Positions 1 to 5,068 of a stretch of DNA of 6,663 bases are shown piece by piece (position 1 is the stretch's first letter; the number at the start of each line of letters is the position of its first letter). The notes under the pieces were generated by a model. That model was not told where the DNA came from, searched no databases, and worked only from the letters and a program-made list of their open reading frames with translations. This DNA comes from Candidatus Muproteobacteria bacterium RIFCSPHIGHO2_01_FULL_65_16. Its GTDB lineage: Bacteria; Pseudomonadota; Gammaproteobacteria; Acidiferrobacterales; Sulfurifustaceae. The stretch is taken from positions 1-6,663 of the forward strand of contig MFSY01000039.1 in the NCBI GenBank assembly GCA_001785175.1, read 5' to 3'. The translations under genes and the position numbers were made by a program.

Positions 1-44
1 GAACGGCGCGCCTCACCCCAAAGCCGCGGCGGGGATCGTAAATC

Positions 45-169
45 GGAGAAATACCGTCACCAGGTGAAAATCAATCGAGTCTGACCCCATTGATCCCGAG
101 GTGAAAATCAATCGAGTCTGACCCCATTGATCATCCAGAGTCTGACCCCATTGATCGCATTGATCATCC
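45..169. repeat. REP-like short repeat cluster with GAGTCTGACCCC core
   Basis: Two identical 34-base copies lie at 62-95 and 99-132, separated by three bases. A shorter copy with the core GAGTCTGACCCCATTGATC occupies 138-156, and a stub CATTGATCATCC at 158-169 repeats 125-136. A degenerate unit (GGAGAAATACCGTCACC, 45-61) precedes them, making TCACC-A-GGTGA at the junction. Each full copy can fold: ATCAAT (70-75, 107-112) pairs with ATTGAT (89-94, 126-131) around a 13-base loop. On the minus strand the core reads GGGGTCAGACTC. From memory, this type of motif is dispersed in many proteobacterial genomes and associated with IS200-like REP-associated tyrosine transposases (RAYTs). No transposase gene is visible here. 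The cluster ends where rnhA-like coding sequence begins, so it probably marks an insertion edge. Confidence 0.8.
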
Positions 170-247
170 GAGGGCCACGCGGGGCATGCGGAAAACGAGC
201 GCGCCGATCAGCTGGCCAATCGGGCGATAGAGGAGATGTTGGCGTAG
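170..247 (+). pseudogene. rnhA: 3' remnant of rnhA (ribonuclease HI C-terminus)
   Basis: The frame ending at TAG 245-247 reads EGHAGHAENERADQLANRAI and then EEMLA. This matches the C-terminal part of bacterial RNase HI, which removes the RNA strand of RNA:DNA hybrids. In E. coli numbering it would keep His124 (codon 176-178), His127 and catalytic Asp134 (codon 206-208). The N-terminal ~120 residues, with catalytic Asp10, Glu48 and Asp70, are absent: the same frame hits TGA at 161-163 inside the repeat cluster. The similarity begins abruptly where the repeats end, so the gene appears interrupted. The 5' part may lie upstream of the window. An rnhA tail is expected close to dnaQ in proteobacteria, and dnaQ follows 3.2 kb downstream. 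Identification is by motif recognition only, over about 25 residues. Confidence 0.75.
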
Positions 248-272
248 TCCCTTCTCCCGTTGGAGGCGCAGG

Positions 273-1184
273 TCAGAGACACCAGAACGCTACGTTCTGC
301 TGTCGCAGAAACGCTTCGGCCTCCGGGCCATGCAGCATGGCGAAAGTGGCGAGCATGCCCGCTTCCGTGCAGGTGCCGGCGACGACGGTTACCGTGCGCG
401 GCGCGCCGACGACCGGCCAACCGGTGCGGGGATCGAGGATGTGCCCGTAGCGCACGCCGTCTTTGAGCAGAAAGCGGCGCGCGTCGCCGCTGGAGGCCAC
501 GCCGCCGTGGCCGAGCCGGATCTCGCCCACGCTCGCGCGCCCGGGCGCGGCGGGATCTTCCACGCCGACAATCCAGGGGTTGTCGCCCGCGCGCGGACCG
601 GTGGCGGCCAGATCGCCGCCGTAGTTGACGAGGACGGCGGCGTCCGCATGCCGCCGGATGAGCTGCACCGTACTGTCGACCGCATATTCCTTGCCGATCC
701 CGCCGAGGTCGAGTTCCATGCCCGCGCGCAGCGCGATCACCGGCCGCCTCCATTGGACCTTGTGCCAGCCGACGCGCTCGAGCACCCGGGCGACGGCCGC
801 CGCGCTCGGCACGCGGTCGCCGCCGTCGAAGCGCCAGACCTCGCGCAGGACGCCGGTGGTGACGTCGAACCGGCCTTCGCTCAATTGGTGGCAGCGGTCG
901 GCGTAATCGAGCAGGTTGGCCGTTTCTTCGTCGACCTCGACCGGCCGGCCGGCGGCGGTGTTGACGCGGTGGATGATGTTGTCTCGGCGGTAGCGGCTGA
1001 ATTTACGCTCGATGCGCTCGGCCTCGCCGCGCGCCAAGTCGAGCAGCCGCAGCGCGAGCGCCTCGTCGGCCACATCCATGAGGACCTCGCAGGGGCCGCC
1101 CAGCGCCTGGAAGCGGCCGACAAAGTAGCCGTTGGCTCGTTCGAGCATCGGGCGCCGGGGGCCTGCGGCCGGTTCGGCCCTCAC
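273..1184 (-). CDS. apbE: ApbE-family FAD:protein FMN transferase
   Basis: The 303-residue protein should transfer FMN from FAD onto a Ser/Thr of a target protein, forming a covalent flavoprotein. ApbE motifs appear in order: FSRYRRDN (62-69), FDVTTG (106-111), DLGGIGKEYAVD (159-170), VNYGGD (186-191), ASSGDARRF (230-238), HILDPRTG (248-255), and a C-terminal EAGMLAT (274-280) before the final VAFWCL. Two oddities stand out. No signal peptide or lipobox precedes the domain, although many ApbE proteins are periplasmic. In the last motif Gly276 sits where most members have the Asp that binds magnesium, while Thr280 is kept. The GTG start at 1184 lies one base after the DUF3570 stop, suggesting translational coupling with only a weak SD. 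ATG at 1148 is an alternative that removes 12 residues outside the domain. It is the last gene of the operon; its stop lies 25 bp from the rnhA remnant stop, in convergent orientation. Confidence 0.93.
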   Translation of the reverse strand: MRAEPAAGPRRPMLERANGYFVGRFQALGGPCEVLMDVADEALALRLLDLARGEAERIERKFSRYRRDNIIHRVNTAAGRPVEVDEETANLLDYADRCHQLSEGRFDVTTGVLREVWRFDGGDRVPSAAAVARVLERVGWHKVQWRRPVIALRAGMELDLGGIGKEYAVDSTVQLIRRHADAAVLVNYGGDLAATGPRAGDNPWIVGVEDPAAPGRASVGEIRLGHGGVASSGDARRFLLKDGVRYGHILDPRTGWPVVGAPRTVTVVAGTCTEAGMLATFAMLHGPEAEAFLRQQNVAFWCL

Positions 1185-1185
1185 C

Positions 1186-2442
1186 TCAGAACTGGGCGGA
1201 ATAAGACACCTGAAGGATCCAGGCGGCGACGTCGGGGAACAGATTCTGATCCTTCTGGACGCCGATGGCGTCGCTCGGGTGGCTTTCGCCGCTCTGGAGC
1301 ATGTACTCGACCCGCGCGCTCCAATTCGCGCGCTTGGTCGGCGACCAGCCGTACTTCAGTCCGGCCGTGATCGTCGTCAGATCGCCCAGACGGTAGTCGG
1401 CGCTCGCGTGCTCGGGCAGGGCCGCGCCGTTGATCAGGCTGTGGCGATAGAAGTCGGCCGCCGTCTGCGCGTAGTAGCGCAGGTGCGGCTGCACGTAGGC
1501 TCCTCCGTCGAGCTCGTAGCGGTACTTGATATCAGCCGTGTGCGAGGCGACGCCCCAGTCGTCCCAGAGGTAGCGGTACGATAAATGGATCACATCCTCC
1601 GGCAGGCGGTAGACGAGCTTCCAGAAGACGGCGTCGCGCGCGCGGCTGTCCGGGCGCTTCTCATAGCGGTAGTCCACGGTCTCGCCCGTCGTCCCGTCTA
1701 CGATGCTGACGATCTTGTAGGGGTCGGTGAGGTAACCGCTCGCTGCGCTGTGGCTGTAGTTGAGCTGCGTCAGCGTGCGCCGGTTGACCACCTGCGTGAC
1801 GCCCAGCAGCAGGTCCGCGGTATCCTTGCTCAGGGCGTTTCCACCGGTCGTGGCGGTGGCCACGGTCGCGAGGCCGACGGGCGCGCCCGACTCGGGATTG
1901 ACCGTATCCGCGTAATAGGCGAGGCCCGCGCTGAGCGTGGTGAGGCGGTCGTTGACGTCCCAGTTCAGTTGCGCGCTCGCGCCGACGGAGGTGTAGTCCG
2001 TTTCGCCCGAGAGGCTCGCGCCGAAGAGTCCGCGCAGCATCCGATCCAGCGGCTTGTCCCACTCGCCGCTCACGGCCACGCGCTGATCGCGGAAATCGCG
2101 CAGCGGCGTCTCCCCCGCCGGCGCGGTATACAGGTTGCCGGAGGGGCTGGTAAACGTCTGCGGCCGGTTTGTCGCCGTCGCCCCGTTGGGCGAGGCCCCG
2201 GTCATGGCGTCCAGCACAAGCTTGCCGCTCAAGTATTCGTCCTCGCCGATCTGTTTCTTCATGTTGACCAGCGGCTCGACGACGGTCACGCGGTCGATCT
2301 CGGAATAGACGAGCAACGCCGAATCGACATTCCAGTCGCCGCCGGCCTCGACCGCCCACGCCATGCCGGGCGCGGCCGAGACCAGGGCGCAGGTCGCCGC
2401 GGCCAGCGCGCCGCGGATAGGTTGGTGGCGCTTCAGTTGCAC
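1186..2442 (-). CDS. DUF3570-family exported, probable outer-membrane protein
   Basis: This 418-residue protein of unknown function is recognised as DUF3570 by its overall pattern and its neighbours. The start is GTG at 2442, preceded by a strong SD (GGAGGGGG, minus strand 2456-2449, six bases away), and it overlaps the DUF4266 stop by ten bases. The frame is open farther upstream to 2655, but that part lies inside DUF4266. A Sec signal peptide with probable cleavage after AWA (residue 30) leads into alternating polar/aromatic segments such as HLSYRYLWDDWG and KYRYELDGG. It ends in ILQVSYSAQF with a terminal Phe, typical of beta-barrels. The mature part has no cysteine. Residues 78-84 read DAMTGAS, followed by PNG, which resembles the Dxx(S/T)GA(S/T) flavinylation motif; the neighbouring apbE makes this notable. 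Membrane location and flavinylation are inferences. Confidence 0.85.
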   Translation of the reverse strand: MQLKRHQPIRGALAAATCALVSAAPGMAWAVEAGGDWNVDSALLVYSEIDRVTVVEPLVNMKKQIGEDEYLSGKLVLDAMTGASPNGATATNRPQTFTSPSGNLYTAPAGETPLRDFRDQRVAVSGEWDKPLDRMLRGLFGASLSGETDYTSVGASAQLNWDVNDRLTTLSAGLAYYADTVNPESGAPVGLATVATATTGGNALSKDTADLLLGVTQVVNRRTLTQLNYSHSAASGYLTDPYKIVSIVDGTTGETVDYRYEKRPDSRARDAVFWKLVYRLPEDVIHLSYRYLWDDWGVASHTADIKYRYELDGGAYVQPHLRYYAQTAADFYRHSLINGAALPEHASADYRLGDLTTITAGLKYGWSPTKRANWSARVEYMLQSGESHPSDAIGVQKDQNLFPDVAAWILQVSYSAQF

Positions 2443-2657
2443 CCGCAGCCCCCTCCGCCCACGCCCTGGCCGCCGCTCGAGGCCTCTTTCGAGAAGTAGA
2501 TATGCTCGTCGAGATAACTCTCGAGCGGATCCGGGATGAGCTGCATCTTGCTTTCGGCCAGTAGATCGCGGTCCCAGGGCGCGACGCGCTCGAAGGCGCA
2601 GCCCGCGATCAGCGAGGCCAGCGGCAGTAACAGGGCGATTCGAAGACGCATGCACAT
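2433..2657 (-). CDS. DUF4266-family small lipoprotein
   Basis: This 74-residue protein matches the DUF4266 type: a short lipoprotein usually encoded just before DUF3570. The lipobox is LIAGC with Cys20 as the lipidated residue. The next residue is Ala, which predicts outer-membrane sorting. The mature part is only 55 residues, with the segment PLESYLDEHIYFSKEASSGG leading into a Gly-rich tail ending GGGGCGCN, so a Cys-x-Cys pair (71, 73) sits at the extreme C-terminus. ATG at 2657 has AAGGAG five bases upstream. A second ATG at 2651 would be 11 bases away and is less likely. It begins 36 bp after the thioredoxin stop and its stop overlaps the DUF3570 start, so the two are probably translationally coupled. 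Its molecular function is unknown. The CxC pair could be a metal site or a thiol partner for the adjacent thioredoxin (inference). Confidence 0.85.
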   Translation of the reverse strand: MCMRLRIALLLPLASLIAGCAFERVAPWDRDLLAESKMQLIPDPLESYLDEHIYFSKEASSGGQGVGGGGCGCN

Positions 2658-2693
2658 GATTGCTCCTTGATTATTCCATCGCAGCCGGCGGCA

Positions 2694-3176
2694 TTACGGC
2701 GCCAGCAACGACTCGATTTGCGACTCGATCTCCGCCTTGGCCGCCTCGCGGAAGCCGATGTGGCGGTATCGAATGTATCCAGCGCGGTCGATCAGGTAGC
2801 TGCTCGGCATGCCCTTCACCTTGTAGGTGCTCGCCACCTTGCCCTCGGGGTCGTATGCGACGGTGAAATCGGCGGGGTACTCCTCGAGAAAGCGATCGGC
2901 CAGTTTCCGGTCCTTATCAACGTTGACGGTCACGATGACGAGGCCCCTGTCGGCGTAGCGGCGTCGCATCTCGTTCATCCAGGGAAAGGACTTGCGACAG
3001 GGTCCGCACCAGCTCGCCCAGAAGTCGAGATATACGGTCTTGCCGCGCAGCGATTGCAGCTTGATTACGCCGGTCGCCGTGGGCAGCGAAAAATCCGGCG
3101 CCGGGTCCGCCGCCGGCGCGACGCCGGCGAATCCCAGCGCGAGCGCGGTGGTTACGAGCAGCCTGGGTATCACCAT
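2694..3176 (-). CDS. TlpA/ResA-like periplasmic thioredoxin-fold protein
   Basis: A 160-residue exported thiol:disulfide oxidoreductase. Residues 1-22 form a Sec signal peptide, with a likely cleavage near APA-A. The thioredoxin domain has the TlpA-like opening PDFSLPTATG (27-36), the active site WCGPC (56-60, Cys57 and Cys60) and the cis-Pro region GMPSSYLID (Pro124). The insert between active site and cis-Pro is typical of TlpA/ResA/peroxiredoxin-like proteins that keep periplasmic cysteines reduced. ATG at 3176 is preceded by AGGAGG (minus strand 3186-3181), four bases away. It is the first gene of the minus-strand operon, so the promoter should lie in the AT-rich stretch 3187-3260. A natural substrate would be the CxC pair of the neighbouring DUF4266 lipoprotein, but this is inferred from context. 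No CcdA/DsbD-type reductant partner is visible in the window. Confidence 0.92.
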   Translation of the reverse strand: MVIPRLLVTTALALGFAGVAPAADPAPDFSLPTATGVIKLQSLRGKTVYLDFWASWCGPCRKSFPWMNEMRRRYADRGLVIVTVNVDKDRKLADRFLEEYPADFTVAYDPEGKVASTYKVKGMPSSYLIDRAGYIRYRHIGFREAAKAEIESQIESLLAP

Positions 3177-3186
3177 ACAGCCTCCT

Positions 3187-3259
3187 GGCGTCCGACGCGT
3201 TTCAAAGGCACGGTAACTTTAGTAAGCTTCGTCCTTAATTTTCATTTGTTTACTTTCGC
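3187..3259 (-). promoter_or_regulatory. Probable promoter region of the tlpA-like operon
   Basis: This is the only intergenic stretch upstream of the minus-strand operon, and it is AT-rich compared with the surrounding genes. Transcription of the four genes most likely begins here. I could not find a convincing pair of -35 and -10 hexamers: TTACTA (minus strand 3225-3220) is the best -10-like string but has no matching -35 at the right distance. The call rests on position and composition only. Confidence 0.35.
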
Positions 3260-3268
3260 GTGAGGATA

Positions 3269-3293
3269 CAGGTGAAAAATAAATCTGTCACCA
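3269..3293. repeat. Right-hand REP-like repeat related to the 45-169 cluster
   Basis: CAGGTGAAAA at 3269-3278 is identical to 61-70 in the left cluster, and it continues as ATAAATCTGTCACC, a variant of the left TCAATCGAGTCTGACCCC. On the minus strand the unit reads GGTGACAGATTTATTTTT, which resembles the dispersed GGGGACAGATTTATTTT-type repeats I recall from many proteobacteria. It can fold with GGTGA (3271-3275) pairing with TCACC (3288-3292) over a 12-base loop. It has the same orientation as the left copies. It lies at the point where HNH endonuclease similarity begins, so it probably marks the truncation edge of that gene. Confidence 0.6.
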
Positions 3294-3307
3294 TCCTCTT
3301 ACTAAAG

Positions 3308-3460
3308 GAGGGTAAAAATAGGGAGGAAGCAACAGTGCCATGGAGCAATTATAAGGCAGATCATATCTTGCCTTGGATCAAGGGTGGACGTGCAACAATC
3401 GAGAATGCAAGAGTGTTGTGCAAGCATCATAATGCAGTGGAAGGTGGAAAACTGAGATAG
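3308..3460 (+). pseudogene. C-terminal fragment of an HNH endonuclease
   Basis: The frame ending at TAG 3458-3460 encodes WSNYKADHILPWIKGG, then T..NARVLCKHHNAVEGGK, the DHI/GG/N/LC..HN pattern of an HNH nuclease finger. The half of the domain before DHI, which normally carries a CxxC zinc pair, is missing. Upstream the frame runs through the repeat at 3269-3293 and stops at TAA 3236-3238, so the gene is 5'-truncated at the repeat. A GTG at 3260 or at 3335 (GGGAGG eight bases upstream) could start a short product, but nuclease activity is unlikely. The stretch 3261-3460 is about 43% GC by hand count, far below the flanking dnaQ, which suggests a recently acquired source. The fragment ends three bases before the dnaQ ATG. 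The parent protein could be a DUF262/GmrSD-like or another HNH enzyme. Confidence 0.7.
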
Positions 3461-3463
3461 CGT

Positions 3464-4201
3464 ATGCGCCAAATCGTACTCGACACCGAAACCACCGGCC
3501 TCGAGCCGGCCGAGGGGCACCGGGTCATCGAGATCGGCTGCGTGGAGCTGATCAACCGGCGCAAGACCGACAATCGCTACCGCCAGTTCCTCAATCCGGG
3601 GCGCGCGATTGACGCCGGCGCCGTGGAGGTCCACGGCATCACCAACGAGATGCTCGCAGACAAGCCGAGGTTTCAGGACATCGCCAAGGATCTTCTGGAC
3701 TACATCAGGGGCGCGGAGCTGGTCATCCACAACGCCACGTTCGATGTCGGCTTTCTTAATAACGAACTGGCGCTCATGGCGGGCGCCGCGACGCCCCTGC
3801 GCATCGAGGAGATCTGCGCGGTCGTGGACACGCTCGCGCTCGCCCGCGGCCTGCACCCGGGCCAGAAGAACGACCTCGATTCACTGTGCCGGCGTTACAG
3901 CGTGGACAATTCCACCCGCACGCTGCACGGGGCGCTCCTGGACGCCGAGATCCTGGCCGACGTCTACCTCGCCATGACCGGCGGCCAGACCGGCCTGTTC
4001 GAGGATCCACGCGGACCCGCCATCGCCGGCGCGCCCATGCCGGAGATCAGGCGCCTCGACCCCAACCGCCCGCGCCTGCCGGTGATTGCGGCGAGCGCGG
4101 AGGAGTCGGCGGCGCATCAGGCCTGGCTCGAGGACATAGAGAAGCAAAGCGGCGGCAAGTGCGTCTGGAAGCAACTGGAAAGCCCGAACACGCGGCAATA
4201 G
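3464..4201 (+). CDS. dnaQ: DNA polymerase III epsilon subunit (3'-5' proofreading exonuclease)
   Basis: The 245-residue length matches E. coli epsilon (243). This subunit proofreads during chromosome replication as part of the alpha-epsilon-theta core. It has all DEDDh exonuclease motifs: DTETTGL with Asp7 and Glu9 (ExoI), HNATFDVGFLN with Asp94 (ExoII), and HGALLDAEILAD with His155 and Asp160 (ExoIII). QTGLF (175-179), just after the catalytic domain, fits a beta-clamp-binding pentapeptide, placed as in E. coli epsilon. The C-terminal tail should contact the polymerase alpha subunit. ATG at 3464 begins directly at the conserved MRQIVLDTETTGL, so the start is secure. Only a weak GAG lies at SD distance. 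The leader is not native-looking: the HNH remnant ends three bases upstream, so any promoter and ribosome site for dnaQ now lie inside foreign sequence. Confidence 0.96.
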   Translation: MRQIVLDTETTGLEPAEGHRVIEIGCVELINRRKTDNRYRQFLNPGRAIDAGAVEVHGITNEMLADKPRFQDIAKDLLDYIRGAELVIHNATFDVGFLNNELALMAGAATPLRIEEICAVVDTLALARGLHPGQKNDLDSLCRRYSVDNSTRTLHGALLDAEILADVYLAMTGGQTGLFEDPRGPAIAGAPMPEIRRLDPNRPRLPVIAASAEESAAHQAWLEDIEKQSGGKCVWKQLESPNTRQ

Positions 4202-4263
4202 TGCGCGTATCCAATGCGATCGCCTGACGCGGCCGGGCAGTTTCTCCTCGACGTCACGGCGGG

Positions 4264-4291
4264 CTGACAAACGCCGACGATTTAAGCTAAT
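4264..4291 (+). promoter_or_regulatory. Candidate promoter of the ABC exporter operon
   Basis: CTGACA (4264-4269) and GCTAAT (4286-4291) are spaced by 16 bases and match sigma-70 hexamers at 5/6 and 4/6 positions. The -10 ends nine bases before the ATG at 4301, so the transcript would begin within about three bases of the start codon. No Shine-Dalgarno sequence is present between them. Confidence 0.4.
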
Positions 4292-4300
4292 CTCGCCGGC

Positions 4301-5068
4301 ATGCCCGACCCCGTCATCAGCGTTGTCAACGTCAGCAAGCACTTCGGCGCGCTGGTCGCCGTTGACAACATCAGCTTCGAGGTAAACCGGGGGACGACGG
4401 TCGCGCTCCTGGGCGGCAACGGCGCCGGCAAGACCACCACGCTGTCCATGCTGTTGGGGCTGCTCCTGCCGACCGCGGGGCAGATCAACATTTTCGGCGT
4501 GGACGTGCAGCGCCAGCGCTACCGGGTGTTGCCGCGCATGAATTTCTCCTCCCCCTATGTGGATCTGCCGCGGCGCCTGACGGTGCGCGAGAATCTTACC
4601 GTGTACGCGCACCTCTACGGGCTGCGCCGCATCCGCGAGCGCCTGCGGCAACTGGCGGAGGAGCTGAACCTGGGCGAGATAATGCGGCGCCCATACGGGC
4701 AGCTTTCCGCGGGCCAGAAGACGCGCGTGGCCATCGCCAAGTCGCTGTTGAACGAGCCGGAGCTGTTGCTGTTCGACGAACCCACGGCCTCGCTCGATCC
4801 GGACACCGCGGACTATGTGCGCGGCATGCTGGAAAACTACAAGACGCGCACCGGCGCCACGATCCTGCTCGCCTCGCACAACATGTCGGAGGTCGAGCGC
4901 CTGTGCGACGACGTCCTCATGCTGCGCGCCGGGAAGCTCGTGGACCGGGGCACGCCGGAGGCGCTGCTGACGCGCTACGGGCGGCGGAACATGGAGGAGG
5001 TGTTCATAGACATCGCGCGCGAGCGCCACCTCGACGCCGCGCTCGACGCCCGGAAGAGCGCCAAATGA
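4301..5068 (+). CDS. ABC-2 type exporter, ATP-binding protein
   Basis: This 255-residue nucleotide-binding subunit powers the adjacent permease; the substrate is unknown. It has Walker A GGNGAGKTT (38-46), signature LSAGQ (135-139), Walker B LLLFDEPTASLDP (155-167) with catalytic Glu160, and the H-loop His193 in ASHNM. The usual Q-loop glutamine is not seen: the segment before LTVRENL reads MNFSSPYVDLP (80-90), with Ser/Pro where Gln would fall. I recall a similar NFSSPYVDLP string in related exporter ATPases, so this may be a subfamily trait. ATG at 4301 has no SD sequence. The stop overlaps the permease start as ATGA (5065-5068), indicating a two-gene operon with coupled translation. Drug, polysaccharide or lipid export are all possible; nothing in the sequence decides between them. 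Confidence 0.93.
   Translation: MPDPVISVVNVSKHFGALVAVDNISFEVNRGTTVALLGGNGAGKTTTLSMLLGLLLPTAGQINIFGVDVQRQRYRVLPRMNFSSPYVDLPRRLTVRENLTVYAHLYGLRRIRERLRQLAEELNLGEIMRRPYGQLSAGQKTRVAIAKSLLNEPELLLFDEPTASLDPDTADYVRGMLENYKTRTGATILLASHNMSEVERLCDDVLMLRAGKLVDRGTPEALLTRYGRRNMEEVFIDIARERHLDAALDARKSAK

Noticed and set aside
1..84. Open frame reading ERRASPQSRGGDRKSEKY and ending in the first repeat
   Set aside because: Only 27 codons, cut by the window start, and runs into repeat sequence. It might be the tail of a transposase but nothing recognisable supports it.
62..156. Evenly spaced repeats that could suggest a CRISPR array
   Set aside because: The gap between the full copies is only three bases, copies are of unequal length, and there are no spacers or cas genes.
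330..1370. Long plus-strand open frame of 346 codons
   Set aside because: It lies antisense to apbE and the DUF3570 gene, has low-complexity Ala/Arg/Asp composition and no recognisable motif; it is a GC-rich shadow frame.
1585..2499. Plus-strand open frame of 304 codons
   Set aside because: Antisense shadow of the DUF3570 gene, which has a signal peptide, SD and family match.
3217..3307. Ten-base inverted repeat CTTTAGTAAG / CTTACTAAAG (3217-3226 and 3298-3307)
   Set aside because: Arms are 71 bases apart, do not extend, and lie in AT-rich sequence where such a match may be chance; too weak to call element ends.
4216..4223. GCGATCGC palindrome downstream of dnaQ
   Set aside because: Single occurrence noticed, no associated structure; expected now and then in GC-rich DNA.
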